Shown: positions 1 to 8,414 of the stretch, piece after piece
Layout of the letters: every line of letters begins with the position of its first letter
Numbering within the stretch: position 1 is the first letter of the stretch
Assembly (NCBI RefSeq): GCF_025934275.1
Contig: NZ_JAICYI010000002.1
Coordinates: 24,383 to 88,382, forward strand
Reading direction: 5' to 3'
DNA from: Phenylobacterium sp.
GTDB taxonomy: Bacteria > Pseudomonadota > Alphaproteobacteria > Caulobacterales > Caulobacteraceae
Length of the DNA stretch: 64,000 bases
The notes under the pieces: model-generated
Told to the model about the DNA's origin: nothing
Seen by the model: the letters and a program-made list of their open reading frames with translations, nothing else
Databases searched by the model: none
Translations under genes and position numbers: made by a program

Positions 1-64
1 GCTCGCCGCCGCCTTGGCGCTCGGCGTGCTGCTCTACGGCTTCATCTGGGAGGCGGAGTCGTGA
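1..64 (+). CDS. C-terminal fragment of a small membrane protein, probably DUF5985
   Basis: Only the last 20 codons lie in the window; the gene starts upstream of base 1. The visible part is a hydrophobic segment followed by a short charged tail ending in Glu-Ser and TGA at 62-64. The stop overlaps the GTG start of the next gene at 61 (GTGA), so the two are probably translationally coupled. DUF5985 proteins are commonly encoded as tandem pairs of about 90 residues, and the next gene looks like the second member, so this is inferred to be the first. Function is unknown. Confidence 0.6.
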   Translation, partial: LAAALALGVLLYGFIWEAES

Positions 65-330
65 ACCTGCATCCCATCTTCGTCGCCGGCGCCCTGACCT
101 TCGGCTACCTGATCGGCGGCGTGTTCTTCGTGAAGTTCTGGCGCCGCACGCACGACGTACTGTTCCTGGCCTTCGCCGCGGCCTTCGGCTTGATGGCGGT
201 GAACCAGGCGGTGCCAGCGATCTACGGCATTCCCGACGAGGCGCTGAGCGGGGTCTACCTGCTTCGGCTTGCGGCCTACCTGCTGATCATCTGGGCGATC
301 CTGCGCAAGAACATGGCCCGGCCGCGTTAG
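61..330 (+). CDS. DUF5985-like small integral membrane protein
   Basis: This 89-residue protein has three predicted membrane segments: about residues 7-27, 35-52 and 65-82. Arg/Lys-rich connectors lie between them (FWRRTHD after the first, RKNMARPR at the end). Length, spacing and the FWRRT connector fit the DUF5985 family, whose function is unknown. The start is GTG at 61, chosen because it overlaps the upstream stop (GTGA). The stop TAG at 328-330 interlocks with the stop of the minus-strand gene ending at 327. A role at the inner membrane is all that can be inferred. Confidence 0.7.
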   Translation: MNLHPIFVAGALTFGYLIGGVFFVKFWRRTHDVLFLAFAAAFGLMAVNQAVPAIYGIPDEALSGVYLLRLAAYLLIIWAILRKNMARPR

Positions 331-527
331 AATCCGCGGCCCGAGAGCATGGCCAGCACCGCCACGATGGCGATCGCTGCGAGCAGGATCAGGCCGGCGT
401 GGCGCCGGCGGCCGAGTAGCGGCTCGGCGCCGGCGGGCCTTTGCGGCGGGGCGCGACGGGCCCGTTCGCGCTCGCGGCGGTAGCGGCGCAGATCGGTGAC
501 GCGCGGATCGGACTTAGGCCGTCGCAC
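327..527 (-). CDS. Small single-pass membrane protein, unknown function
   Basis: The 66-residue product has a very basic N-terminal half rich in Arg-Arg-Glu-Arg stretches and one hydrophobic helix near the C-terminus (about residues 45-60), ending SGRGF. It looks like a tail-anchored or single-pass inner-membrane protein with a cytoplasmic basic domain. The start used is GTG at 527. An ATG at 552 lies in another frame and reads only 12 codons; removing one base of the five-base G/C run at 528-532 would join it to this frame, giving MREIRWFP before the RRPKSDP sequence. The true N-terminus is therefore uncertain. The stop interlocks with the stop of the facing gene. It could be spurious, but the hydrophobic tail argues for a real gene. 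Confidence 0.5.
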   Translation of the reverse strand: MRRPKSDPRVTDLRRYRRERERARRAPPQRPAGAEPLLGRRRHAGLILLAAIAIVAVLAMLSGRGF

Positions 528-634
528 GGGGGAACCAGCGGATCTCGCGCATGATTCCGCAGCATACCCGAGCCGCGCCGGGCGCCAACGCGGGCTTGGC
601 GAAATCCGCCCTGTCGCCTTAAGTCTTGCATCCG

Positions 635-1384
635 ATGCCGAGCCTTGACGACGTCGCCGAGCTGATCGACGCCCGCCGCACCGGCCCGGGGCCGCTGGTC
701 GTCGGGGTCACCGGCTCGGTTGCGGTCGGCAAGAGCACCTTCGCCGCCGCCTTGACGGATCGCCTCGCCGAGCGCCCTCGCCCCCCATCCGTCGAGCTCG
801 TCTGCACCGACGGCTTCCTGCTCGACAATGCCGCCTTGCTGGCGCGCGGCCTGACCCTGCGCAAGGGATTCCCCGAGAGCTACGACGCCGAGGCGCTGGC
901 GCGGACCCTGGCGAGCCTCCGGCAAGGCGCGGCGAAGGTTCCGGTCTATTCGCATATCACCTACGACATCGACCCGGGGCTGGCGCGCGAGGTCGCCCGC
1001 CCCGAGGTGCTGGTGGTCGAGGGTCTCGGCCTGCACGATCCCGCGGCGGTCGGCCTCGACGCGCTCATCTATCTCGAGGCCGAAGAGGCGCATCTCGAGG
1101 CTTGGTTCACGGCCCGATTCGTGGCGCTCTGGCGCGCCGCCGAGCACGATCCAGCCTCTTTCTACGCCCGCTTCCGGACCATGAGCGCCGAGCAGACGGA
1201 AGCCTTCGCCGGCGAGGTCTGGCGACAGATCAACCTGCCGAACCTGCGCGACCACATCGCGCCGGCCCGCGAGCGCGCCGACATCGTCGTCCGCAAGGGC
1301 CCGGAGCACCAGATCGAGGCCATCGTGAGCCGCTACGACGCCAGCCGCTCGAGCTCGTCGGCCGGAATTTCCTCGTTGGTGTAG
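635..1384 (+). CDS. Type I pantothenate kinase-like P-loop kinase
   Basis: The 249-residue protein carries the Walker A sequence GSVAVGKST at residues 27-35, then [10 protein letters not shown] and RKGFPESYD. These are the signature blocks of prokaryotic type I pantothenate kinase (CoaA), which phosphorylates pantothenate in the first step of CoA synthesis. It is shorter than the roughly 310-residue E. coli enzyme because the N-terminal region is missing, so another small-molecule kinase of the same family is possible. ATG at 635 is preferred over an in-frame TTG at 626. The last 17 codons are Ser-rich, unlike the family, and are antisense to the end of yebC: the genes overlap convergently by 52 bases. 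The family resemblance fades near residue 230, so the natural end may once have been earlier. Confidence 0.8.
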   Translation: MPSLDDVAELIDARRTGPGPLVVGVTGSVAVGKSTFAAALTDRLAERPRPPSVELVCTDGFLLDNAALLARGLTLRKGFPESYDAEALARTLASLRQGAAKVPVYSHITYDIDPGLAREVARPEVLVVEGLGLHDPAAVGLDALIYLEAEEAHLEAWFTARFVALWRAAEHDPASFYARFRTMSAEQTEAFAGEVWRQINLPNLRDHIAPARERADIVVRKGPEHQIEAIVSRYDASRSSSSAGISSLV

Positions 1385-2079
1385 ACGTTCTGCACGTCGT
1401 CCTCGTCGTCGAGGGCGTCGAGCAGCTTCATCAGCGTCGCGGCCGGCTCGCCGCTCAGGGGCGTGCGGCTCCTCGGCCGCCGGGCGACGGCGGCGGACTT
1501 GGCTTCGCCGAGGCTCTTCTCAAGGGCCGCCGCCACCTCCGACAGCTGCTCGAAGGCGGTGTAGATGGTGTGGCCGTCCTCGTCGGACTCGACGTCCTCG
1601 GCGCCGGCCTCGATGGCCGCGTCCATCACCGCCTCATCGCTGCCCGCCGCAACCGGATAGACGATCTCGCCCACGCGCTCGAACATGAACGCCACCGAGC
1701 CCGTCTCGCCGAGGTTGCCGCCGTGCTTGCCGAAGATCGAGCGGACGTTGGAGGCGGCCCGGTTGCGGTTGTCGGTCAGCACTTCGACGATCAGGCCCAC
1801 CCCGCCGGGTCCGAAGCCCTCGTAGCGGATCTCCTCGTAGGTCTCCGCGTCGCCGCCCTGCGCCTTCTTGATCGCCCGCTCGATGACGTCCTTCGACATC
1901 GACTCGGCCTTGGCGTTGGCGATCGCCAGCCGGAGCCTAGGGTTCATCGCCGGGTCGGGCATCCCATGCTTCGCCGCCACGGTGATCTCGCGCGACAGCT
2001 TGGAGAACAGCTTCGAGCGGGCCGCATCGGCGCGGCCCTTGCGGTGCATGATGTTCTTGAATTTGGAGTGGCCGGCCAT
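1333..2079 (-). CDS. yebC: YebC/PmpR family protein
   Basis: At 248 residues this matches the family length. The N-terminus [18 protein letters not shown], the central [18 protein letters not shown] block and the C-terminal [13 protein letters not shown] block are diagnostic. YebC-family proteins are cytoplasmic and acidic. They were long annotated as DNA-binding regulators, and recent work on some members links them to relief of ribosome stalling on proline-rich stretches. The region around residues 185-200 is somewhat diverged (basic ARRPRSR). The 3' end overlaps the convergent kinase gene. ATG at 2079 faces the start of the plus-strand gene at 2199 across a 119-base gap. Confidence 0.95.
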   Translation of the reverse strand: MAGHSKFKNIMHRKGRADAARSKLFSKLSREITVAAKHGMPDPAMNPRLRLAIANAKAESMSKDVIERAIKKAQGGDAETYEEIRYEGFGPGGVGLIVEVLTDNRNRAASNVRSIFGKHGGNLGETGSVAFMFERVGEIVYPVAAGSDEAVMDAAIEAGAEDVESDEDGHTIYTAFEQLSEVAAALEKSLGEAKSAAVARRPRSRTPLSGEPAATLMKLLDALDDEDDVQNVYTNEEIPADELERLAS

Positions 2080-2139
2080 CTTGCGAACTGGTCGAGACGA
2101 GGAACGGCGCCGGTTCTACCCTCAGGGTCCGGCTTGCGG

Positions 2140-2162
2140 AACCCCCGCTATGTGCGAGGGTT
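2140..2162. other. Hairpin in the yebC / 2199 divergent spacer
   Basis: AACCCCCGC (2140-2148) and GCGAGGGTT (2154-2162) form a nine-base stem with one mismatch around a five-base loop. It sits 37 bases upstream of the ATG at 2199, between two divergent genes, so it may be an operator or leader hairpin rather than a terminator. Nothing shows its role directly. Confidence 0.3.
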
Positions 2163-2198
2163 AGGCCGCTGGAAGCGAGACCGGCGGAGGCTGCAGCC

Positions 2199-2426
2199 AT
2201 GACCGAGAGCGTGCTGGACCAGATCGACGACATCCTGCCGGCGCAGCCCAATGGCGAGCTCGTCCACTGGATGCAGCCCCGGCCGCTGACGATGGGGCCC
2301 GCCGGGATCTCCATCGCCACCGCGGCGGCCTTCGCGATCGGCGCGCTCACCGCCGTGGCCGCGCTGGCGCTGCTGCGCTGGGGCTGGGGCCGCAACGGAC
2401 CGAGAAAGGCTGAGCAGGGCTCCTAG
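2199..2426 (+). CDS. Small membrane protein, unknown function
   Basis: The 75-residue protein has an acidic, proline-containing N-terminus (DQIDDILPAQPNGELVHW) and one hydrophobic helix of about 22 residues (about 40-62), followed by a short basic tail. A GGAGG-type ribosome-binding site precedes the ATG at 2199. I do not recognise a family. The segregated acidic N-terminus and single helix suggest a type II or tail-anchored inner-membrane protein. A strong inverted repeat follows the stop within 10 bases and probably ends the transcript, which supports it being an independent unit. Confidence 0.55.
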   Translation: MTESVLDQIDDILPAQPNGELVHWMQPRPLTMGPAGISIATAAAFAIGALTAVAALALLRWGWGRNGPRKAEQGS

Positions 2427-2434
2427 AACGGAAA

Positions 2435-2463
2435 GAGCCCCGACGTGGGGGTCGTCGGGGCTC
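2435..2463 (+). terminator. Perfect 10-bp hairpin after the 2199 gene
   Basis: GAGCCCCGAC at 2435-2444 pairs perfectly with GTCGGGGCTC at 2454-2463 around a nine-base loop, eight bases after the stop codon of the small membrane protein. There is no T-run after it on the plus strand. On the minus strand it would be followed by CTTTCC. It is best read as a factor-assisted terminator or 3' stabiliser. The remaining spacer to the next start (2464-2722) shows no further gene or clear promoter. Confidence 0.5.
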
Positions 2464-2722
2464 CCGTCCGTGTGACGCAGATCGGGGTTGGGGGTTGATC
2501 AGGCGTCGGAGCTTGTTTCACCCGGGAAATGTGGCGGATTCCCGACACAGGCGAGGACGTTCTGGGGCCCATGTGCGCCATCCGGTCGCAACCCGACAAC
2601 TCTTGGGCGATCGTCTGCAATCTCCCATAGAGCCTCGCGGCCCGCCCGCGAAATTGTGATCTTGCGCCGGCTTGTCCTGCGCCGCCGCGCGGGCTTCCGA
2701 TTTGACCCAGCGGAGGATGAAC

Positions 2723-3457
2723 ATGGAAACCAGCATCGCCGAGATCGGCGCGGGCGTTTACCGGCTCTCGACCTGGGTGGCGGACGTCGCGCCGCCGGCC
2801 GGCTTCACCTTCAACCAGTTCCTGATCGATGCCGACGAGCCGATGCTGTTTCATTGCGGGCACCGCCAGCTGTTCCCGCTCGTCTCGGAGGCGGTGGCGC
2901 GGATCATGCCGCTGGAACGGCTGCGGTGGATCAGCTTCGGCCACGTGGAGGCGGACGAGTGCGGCGCGATGAACGCCTGGCTCGCCGCCGCGCCGCAGGC
3001 GCAGATCGTCCACGGAGAGCTCGGCTGCATGATCTCGCTCAACGACCTCGCCGACCGGCCGCCCCGGCCGCTGGCCGACGGCGAGGTGCTGGATCTCGGC
3101 GGCAAGCGGATGCGCTGGCTCGCCACGCCGCACGTGCCGCATGGCTGGGAAGCCGGCGTGTTCTTCGAGGAGACGGCCGACGTGCTGCTCTGCGGCGACC
3201 TCCTCACCCACGTGGGCGGCGGCCCGCCGATCACCGACGCCGACATCCTCTCACTGGCCATCGAGTCGGAGGCGCAGTTCGGCGCCATGACCATGGCGCC
3301 CGGCACCGCCGATCAGCTCCGCCGCCTGGCCGAGCTGGCTCCGCGCACGCTCGCCCTGATGCACGGCGCATCCTTCGCCGGAGACGGCGCCGAGCCGCTG
3401 CGGGGCCTGGCGGAGTTCTGCCAGGCGGCGGCGCGCGCCTCGGTCGAACCGGCCTAG
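2723..3457 (+). CDS. MBL-fold metalloprotein, ODP (diiron) type
   Basis: The 244-residue protein has the H-x-E-x-D metal motif (GHVEADECG, residues about 73-81), further ligands in LLCGDLLTH and a late LMHGASFAGDG. This is the arrangement of the oxygen-binding diiron domain of flavodiiron proteins, rather than the HxHxDH of classical beta-lactamases. No flavodoxin domain follows, so an O2/NO reductase or oxygen sensor role is inferred only. The start is decided by the ribosome-binding site: GGAGG at 2712-2716 lies six bases before ATG 2723 and directly abuts the alternative ATG 2717. It is monocistronic between a hairpin and a convergent operon. Confidence 0.75.
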   Translation: METSIAEIGAGVYRLSTWVADVAPPAGFTFNQFLIDADEPMLFHCGHRQLFPLVSEAVARIMPLERLRWISFGHVEADECGAMNAWLAAAPQAQIVHGELGCMISLNDLADRPPRPLADGEVLDLGGKRMRWLATPHVPHGWEAGVFFEETADVLLCGDLLTHVGGGPPITDADILSLAIESEAQFGAMTMAPGTADQLRRLAELAPRTLALMHGASFAGDGAEPLRGLAEFCQAAARASVEPA

Positions 3458-3498
3458 CGACGGCGTCGCACGAGCAGCGGCGACGGACGCTCGGACGG

Positions 3499-4095
3499 TC
3501 AGGAATCGGTCACGGGCTCGCAGGCGAGGGCGTCAACCTGGCCGCCGGCCAGCCGGAAGACGTGCTCTTGGCTGTGGCCGACCTGGATGGTCAGCGTGGT
3601 CTCCCGGTCGAGCCCGGCATAGACCCCGCGCAGGATGCGGCCCAACACGCCATGGCTGACGGCGATCAGGCGGTCGTCTTCGGCCGCCTCCGCCAGAAAG
3701 CTGCGGGCCCGGGCGCTGATCTCGTCGAAGCTCTCTCCGCCGGGGACATGGAAGGGCTGCTCGTGATCGGGCACGCCGGTGGGAAGGCGCCGGCGGAGCG
3801 CTTCGGCGCGCAGGCCGTCGAGCTCGCCCATCGAGTGCTCGCGCAGGCGCTCGTCGATCTCGACCGGGAGATCGAGCCGTTCGCCGACGATCCGCGCCGT
3901 CTGCTGGGCGCGCCCCAACGGCGAGGCGACCAGCCGCCAGGCGCCGCCCGGCTCGCGCGCGACGAGATCCGCCAGCAGCTCGGCCATGGCCCGGGCCTGG
4001 CGCACGCCGCGTTCGGTGAGCGGCGAGTCCAGCCGGCCCTGGGCCCGGCGGATCACGTTCCACTCGGTCTCGCCATGGCGGACCAGGTAGATCAT
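3499..4095 (-). CDS. Histidine phosphatase (phosphoglycerate-mutase-like)
   Basis: The 198-residue protein starts MIYLVRHGETEWN; the RHG motif supplies the catalytic phosphohistidine. The second core motif is LVASPLGRAQQTA, and VSHGVLGRIL carries the late catalytic histidine. It is a cytoplasmic phosphomonoesterase of branch 1 of the histidine phosphatase superfamily; substrate cannot be read from sequence. The ATG at 4095 overlaps the stop of the upstream SDR gene (ATGA, 4092-4095), so it is the last gene of a coupled four-gene operon coming from 6722. Confidence 0.85.
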   Translation of the reverse strand: MIYLVRHGETEWNVIRRAQGRLDSPLTERGVRQARAMAELLADLVAREPGGAWRLVASPLGRAQQTARIVGERLDLPVEIDERLREHSMGELDGLRAEALRRRLPTGVPDHEQPFHVPGGESFDEISARARSFLAEAAEDDRLIAVSHGVLGRILRGVYAGLDRETTLTIQVGHSQEHVFRLAGGQVDALACEPVTDS

Positions 4096-4877
4096 CGGCG
4101 GCGCCGCACCACCGGATGCGAGGAGGAGAGGCCGCCGTCCACGGCGATGAACTGGCCGTTGACGTAGGAGGCGTCGTCCGAGGCCAGGAACAGGCCCATG
4201 TTGGCGATCTCGTGCGGCTCGCCGCCGCGGGTCAGCGGGTTGAGCTGGCCGATCTTGTCGGCGGTGCCGCGCGCGCGGGCGGCCTCGTAGACGCCGCGCG
4301 TCATGCCGGTCTCGATCAGCCCCGGGCAGATCGCGTTCACCCGCACCCCCGTGCCGTAGAGCTCGTTGGCCGCGGTCTGGGCGAGGCTGATGACGCCCGC
4401 CTTGGAGGCCGAATAGGGCATGCCGCCCGCGCCCGAGCGGATGCCGGCGACCGACGCCGTCATGATGATCGAGCCCTTCCCCTTGGCGATCATGATCGGG
4501 CTGGCGTGCTTCAGGGCCAGGAAGTGGCCGATCAGGTTGACGCGCAGGATTTCGGCCCAGTGCGCCGCCGTCTGGTCCTGCAGCGGGACGTAGCCGCCGG
4601 AGATGCCGGCGTTGGCCCAGATCACGTCCAGCCCGCCGAAGTCGTTCACCGCTCGCGTGACGTACTGCTGCACGAAGCCCTCGTCGGCGGCGTCGCCGGC
4701 CATCGCGACCGACTTGCCGCCGGCGGCGGCGATCTCCTTGGCGGTCTCGCTCACCGTCTCGGCCTTGTCGACGCAGACCACGCTCGCGCCTTCGCCGGCG
4801 AAGATCTTGGCCGCGGCGCGGCCGATCCCGCTCGCCGCCCCGGTTATCACCGCCGAGCGGCCCTCCAGTCGTCCCAT
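4092..4877 (-). CDS. Short-chain dehydrogenase/reductase (SDR)
   Basis: The 261-residue classical SDR has the cofactor motif TGAASGIG at residues 12-19, NAG at about 90-92, and the catalytic Ser with YSASK in the expected spacing. An Asp in CVDKAE at the end of the second beta strand suggests NAD(H) preference. It oxidises or reduces an unidentified alcohol/ketone in the cytoplasm. It lies between an alpha/beta hydrolase and a histidine phosphatase in one operon, so the four enzymes may act on one pathway. The C-terminus ends in an arginine run and overlaps the next start by four bases. Confidence 0.88.
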   Translation of the reverse strand: MGRLEGRSAVITGAASGIGRAAAKIFAGEGASVVCVDKAETVSETAKEIAAAGGKSVAMAGDAADEGFVQQYVTRAVNDFGGLDVIWANAGISGGYVPLQDQTAAHWAEILRVNLIGHFLALKHASPIMIAKGKGSIIMTASVAGIRSGAGGMPYSASKAGVISLAQTAANELYGTGVRVNAICPGLIETGMTRGVYEAARARGTADKIGQLNPLTRGGEPHEIANMGLFLASDDASYVNGQFIAVDGGLSSSHPVVRRRR

Positions 4878-4895
4878 GCTGTGCCTTTCGCTGTC

Positions 4896-5741
4896 CTAGG
4901 CCGCCTGTTTGGCCCGGCTCGCGGCCGCCACGATGGCGTCGATGACCGTGTCGTAGAGCCCCGGCGGCAGGTCGTGCCCCATCCCCGGGATGATGCGCAG
5001 CTCGGCGCCCGGGATCGCCTTGGCGGTCAGCTCGCCGCCGATCGGCATGACCAGCGGATCGTCCGCCCCGTGCGCCACAACGGCCGGGACCTTCAGCGTC
5101 TTCAGCTCTTCCGTCCGGTCGCCGTCGGCTCCGATCGCCTGCCGCTGGCGGACCACCCCGCTCGGATTGAACGCGCGCCGGTATTCCGAAACGACGCGCT
5201 GGCGCAGCTGGTCCTCGTCCCACGGATAGGCCGGGCTGCCGATGGTCCGCGCGTTCCTGATCCCGTGCGCCACGAACGCCTCGAAGTCGGCCTCGGGATC
5301 CGGCGGGGCCACGTTCAGCACCGCGGCTGCCGCCGGCGTCGACTGCAGGATCGGCGGGTTCGCCGCCGGGGCGGCCATGATCGAGGTCATCGAGAGCACG
5401 CGATCCGGGTGGTCGATGGCGACCCGCTGAGTGATCATGCCGCCCATGGAGACGCCGGCCACGTGCGCCTTCTTCACGCCCGCGGCGTCCAGGACCGCGA
5501 TGACGTCGTTGGCCATGTCCTTCAGGACGTAGCTCCCGCCGTCGAGCCAGCTGGACAAGCCCACGTCGCGGTTGTCCATGCGGATCGCGCGGAAGCCGCG
5601 CGCCACCAGCTTTTCGCAGAACGGAACCGGCCAGCGGGTCATCTGCGAGCCCAGCCCGTTGATCAGGATCACCGTCTCGGGGTTCGCATCCCCAAAGGTT
5701 TCGTACTCCAGCTCGACCCGGCCGTTCTTCGCGCGCGGCAT
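4896..5741 (-). CDS. Alpha/beta hydrolase
   Basis: The 281-residue protein shows the alpha/beta hydrolase fold signature: an oxyanion-hole segment LINGLGSQMTRW, the nucleophile elbow GVSMGGM with the catalytic Ser, a GADDPLV acid region, and GMGHDLP with the catalytic His near the C-terminus. It resembles 3-oxoadipate enol-lactonase or esterase-type enzymes; the substrate is unknown. It is cytoplasmic with no signal peptide. It is 15 bases downstream of the quinone oxidoreductase gene and 18 bases upstream of the SDR, in the same operon. Confidence 0.85.
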   Translation of the reverse strand: MPRAKNGRVELEYETFGDANPETVILINGLGSQMTRWPVPFCEKLVARGFRAIRMDNRDVGLSSWLDGGSYVLKDMANDVIAVLDAAGVKKAHVAGVSMGGMITQRVAIDHPDRVLSMTSIMAAPAANPPILQSTPAAAAVLNVAPPDPEADFEAFVAHGIRNARTIGSPAYPWDEDQLRQRVVSEYRRAFNPSGVVRQRQAIGADGDRTEELKTLKVPAVVAHGADDPLVMPIGGELTAKAIPGAELRIIPGMGHDLPPGLYDTVIDAIVAAASRAKQAA

Positions 5742-5756
5742 GTTCGTTCTCCTCGC

Positions 5757-6722
5757 TCAGGGGACCAGCAGCACTCGGCCCACGGCCTGGCGGCTTTCGA
5801 TGTAGCGGTGGGCGTCGGCGGCTTCGGAGAGCTTGAACTGGCGGTCGATCACCACTTTCAGCTCGCCCTTCGCCACATCCTCGATCAGCCCCTGGATGAT
5901 CCCATAGACCCGGTCGGTGGCGATCTCGGCGCCCAGGAACACCCCCGAGAGGGTGCGGTTGCCGCCCATCATGGTGGAGACGTCCACCTTCATCGGCTCG
6001 CGGCCCGCCTGGCCGACCATCGAAACCCGCCCGCGGTAGGCCAGCGACAGGATCGAGGCCTGCAAGGTCGTGCCCCCCACCGGATCGACGATCACGTCGC
6101 AGCCCTTGTTGTCGGTGAGCCGCATCACCTCGGTGACCAGATCGTCCCTCTGGTAGTTGATCCCGTGGGTCAGCCCGAGCGGCTGCAGCTTCTCCAGCCG
6201 CGCATCGGAGGAGGCGGTCGCCAGCACCATCGAGGCGCCGGCCCGCGCGGCGAGCTGGATGGCCGCGATCCCCACGCCCGAGGCGCCGGCCTGCACCAGG
6301 ACGACCTCGCTCTTCTTCATCCGTCCGAACTCGAACAGGCACTCGTGCGCGGTCCCGAACGGGATCGGCACGCAGGCCGCGAGCTTGAGGTCCATGCCCG
6401 CGGGGATCTTCCAGGCGGCCCGGGCCGAGACCGCGCGCAGCTCGGCATGGCTGCCGTAGGCGCCCGTGGTCACCGCTTTGTCGCCCACCTTGAGGTTTGT
6501 GACCTCGCTGCCGACCTCGACGACCTCGCCCGCCGCCTGGTAGCCGACGACGTGCGGCTTGGTGACCAGCGCGCCGCGCAGCCGGTTCAAGGTGTCGCCG
6601 CCCTCGATCGAGACCGCCTCCACCCGGATGACGATGCCCCTGGGGTGGCACTCGGGGTCCGGGACGTTCTCGTAGCGGAACACGTCCGGCGCGCCGTTCT
6701 CGTAATAGACCGCCGCCTTCAT
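5757..6722 (-). CDS. Zinc-free MDR-family NADPH:quinone oxidoreductase-like enzyme
   Basis: The 321-residue protein belongs to the medium-chain dehydrogenase/reductase superfamily: an N-terminal GroES-like domain (VGYQAAGEVVEVG) and a Rossmann domain with the nucleotide motif AGASGVGIAAIQLA around residues 145-158. The cysteine and histidine zinc ligands are not present, which fits quinone oxidoreductases that use NADPH to reduce quinones or enones. It is the first gene of the four-gene operon to 3499. The 75-base spacer to the divergent VOC gene should hold both promoters; a TTGACT hexamer at 6750-6755 could serve the plus strand. Confidence 0.85.
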   Translation of the reverse strand: MKAAVYYENGAPDVFRYENVPDPECHPRGIVIRVEAVSIEGGDTLNRLRGALVTKPHVVGYQAAGEVVEVGSEVTNLKVGDKAVTTGAYGSHAELRAVSARAAWKIPAGMDLKLAACVPIPFGTAHECLFEFGRMKKSEVVLVQAGASGVGIAAIQLAARAGASMVLATASSDARLEKLQPLGLTHGINYQRDDLVTEVMRLTDNKGCDVIVDPVGGTTLQASILSLAYRGRVSMVGQAGREPMKVDVSTMMGGNRTLSGVFLGAEIATDRVYGIIQGLIEDVAKGELKVVIDRQFKLSEAADAHRYIESRQAVGRVLLVP

Positions 6723-6797
6723 TCCGCGCCTCCCGTTCCAAACATCTGTTTGACTTCACGCATCCCACGGCCATGCTGCCGAGGCAAGGGAGGGCCC

Positions 6798-7475
6798 ATG
6801 CAGCTCGCCAAGCCGAGGGTCGACATCGGGCTTTCCACAAATCATCTCGAACCCATGCTGGCGTTCTGGCAAGGGGAGGCGGGGCTCGCCTTCGACCACC
6901 TGCTCCCGATCCGCAAGGGTCAGGACCAGCACCGCCACGACGCCAACGGCAGCGTTGTGAAGATCAACCACGTCGCCGAGCCGATCCCCGACGCGCCGCC
7001 CTCCGGCTATCGCGAGCTGATCGTCGCGCGTGAGGGCGTGGCCGCGCCGCGCCACCTGAAGGACCCGGAAGGGAACCGCATATCCCTCGTTCCGCGGGGC
7101 CACGACGGCGTCAGCCAGATCGGCATCCGCCTCGCCGTGCGTGACCTCGAGGCCCATCGCCGCTTCTACCGCGAGGCGCTCGGGCTGCCGGAGGAGGCGC
7201 CCGGCCGCTTCCGCGCCGGCGAGAGCCTTATCCTGCTCGAACAGGACCCTGATGCGCCCGCCGACGCGCAGATGCGCGGTCCCGGCTGGCGCTACATCAC
7301 CTTCCAGGTCTTCAAGGTCGACGAGGAGCACGCCAAGGTGCTGGCCCATGGCGGCCGCGAAGCGATGGCGCCGGTGACGCTCGGGACGACGGCCCGCATC
7401 TCCATGGTCCGCGATCCCGACGGCAACTGGATCGAGCTCTCGCAGAGGGCTTCCATCGTGGGCTCGCTGGAGTAG
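6798..7475 (+). CDS. VOC (glyoxalase/bleomycin resistance) family protein, two-module
   Basis: The 225-residue protein contains two vicinal-oxygen-chelate modules. The second is clear: IGIRLAVRDLEAHRRFYREALGLP, then MVRDPDGNWIELSQ, with the C-terminal glutamate metal ligand. The first module, from VDIGLSTNHLEPMLAFWQ to LKDPEGNRISLV, has the same layout. VOC proteins bind a divalent metal and act as lyases, isomerases, dioxygenases or drug-binding proteins, and this one cannot be placed further. Start ATG 6798 follows a GGGAGGG ribosome-binding site. It leads a plus-strand run with the patatin and sulfotransferase genes. Confidence 0.8.
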   Translation: MQLAKPRVDIGLSTNHLEPMLAFWQGEAGLAFDHLLPIRKGQDQHRHDANGSVVKINHVAEPIPDAPPSGYRELIVAREGVAAPRHLKDPEGNRISLVPRGHDGVSQIGIRLAVRDLEAHRRFYREALGLPEEAPGRFRAGESLILLEQDPDAPADAQMRGPGWRYITFQVFKVDEEHAKVLAHGGREAMAPVTLGTTARISMVRDPDGNWIELSQRASIVGSLE

Positions 7476-7505
7476 CGTCGCCCGCACGGTCTGGGAGGTG
7501 AAGCC

Positions 7506-8399
7506 ATGTCACGCGCGCTGGTTCTGGGCGGCGGCGGTCCGGTGGGGATCGCCTGGGAGTGCGGACTCATCGCAGGCTTCGCCCGCGCCGGCGTCGATCT
7601 CGGCCGCGCCGACTTCACCCTCGGCACCTCGGCGGGCTCCTTCGTCGGCGCACGGCTAGCCCTGGGCGCCGAGGCCGCGAGCCTCGCCGATCCGATCCTC
7701 GCCGAGGGCGAGCGGGCGGCCAGCGCGCCGCGCGCAAGGGGTGCCGAGCGGCGGCCGGCGGACCTCACCTTCCTGATGCAGAAGATGGCCGAGGCGCAGG
7801 GCTCGCTGCGCAATCCCGCCGAGGTCCGCGCCGAGATCGGCCAGTGGGCGCTCGCCGCCGACACCATGGCCGAGGACGACTTCATCGCCAGCTTCGGCCG
7901 CTCCTTCGCCAGCCTGCCGGCGGACTGTTGGCCCGAGCGCGGCTACGCCTGCACGGCGGTCGACGCGGAGAGCGGCGCCTTCCAGCTCTGGACCAAGGAG
8001 TCCGGCGTGGGCGTCACCCGCGCGGTGGCCTCCAGCTGCTCGGTGCCCGGGGTCTATCCGCCGGTCAGCATCGAGGGCCGCCGCTACATCGACGGCGGCA
8101 TGCGCTCCGGAACCAACGCGGACCTGGCGACGGGCCATGACCTCGTGGTGCTCGTCGCGGTACGGACGGCCGCCGCCGCCGCCGGCGGCGCCGCCGAGCG
8201 CATCGCGGCGCGCCTCGACGAGGAGATCCGCACCCTCAAGGAAGGCGGCTCGGAGGTGGTGGTGATCGGGCCCGACGAGGCGAGCCAGCAGGCGTTCGGC
8301 GCCAACCTGATGGACTTCCGCCGCCGTCCCGGGGCCGCCAAGGCCGGCATGGCGCAGGGCGCGGCCGAAGCGGAGCGCCTGCGCGCCCTCTGGACGTAG
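7506..8399 (+). CDS. Patatin-like phospholipase
   Basis: The 297-residue protein has the patatin features: an N-terminal glycine-rich oxyanion loop LGGGGPVGIAWE, the GTSAGS nucleophile elbow at about residues 40-45, and the DGGMRSG motif with the catalytic Asp at about 197. It is therefore a predicted Ser-Asp dyad lipase or acyl hydrolase. There is no signal peptide or membrane segment, so it is cytoplasmic or membrane-peripheral. ATG 7506 has a GGGAGGTGAAG ribosome-binding site just upstream. It is 30 bases after the VOC gene and 15 bases before the sulfotransferase gene, so it is probably co-transcribed with both. Confidence 0.87.
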   Translation: MSRALVLGGGGPVGIAWECGLIAGFARAGVDLGRADFTLGTSAGSFVGARLALGAEAASLADPILAEGERAASAPRARGAERRPADLTFLMQKMAEAQGSLRNPAEVRAEIGQWALAADTMAEDDFIASFGRSFASLPADCWPERGYACTAVDAESGAFQLWTKESGVGVTRAVASSCSVPGVYPPVSIEGRRYIDGGMRSGTNADLATGHDLVVLVAVRTAAAAAGGAAERIAARLDEEIRTLKEGGSEVVVIGPDEASQQAFGANLMDFRRRPGAAKAGMAQGAAEAERLRALWT

Positions 8400-8414
8400 G
8401 CCGGATCTCCACGC

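Noticed and set aside
3499..6840. Very long open frame (over 1100 codons) on the minus strand running across four enzyme genes
   Set aside because: It is only open because of the high GC content. Its first two thirds are arginine/glycine-rich and out of frame with the recognised enzymes; only the last part is the real histidine phosphatase.
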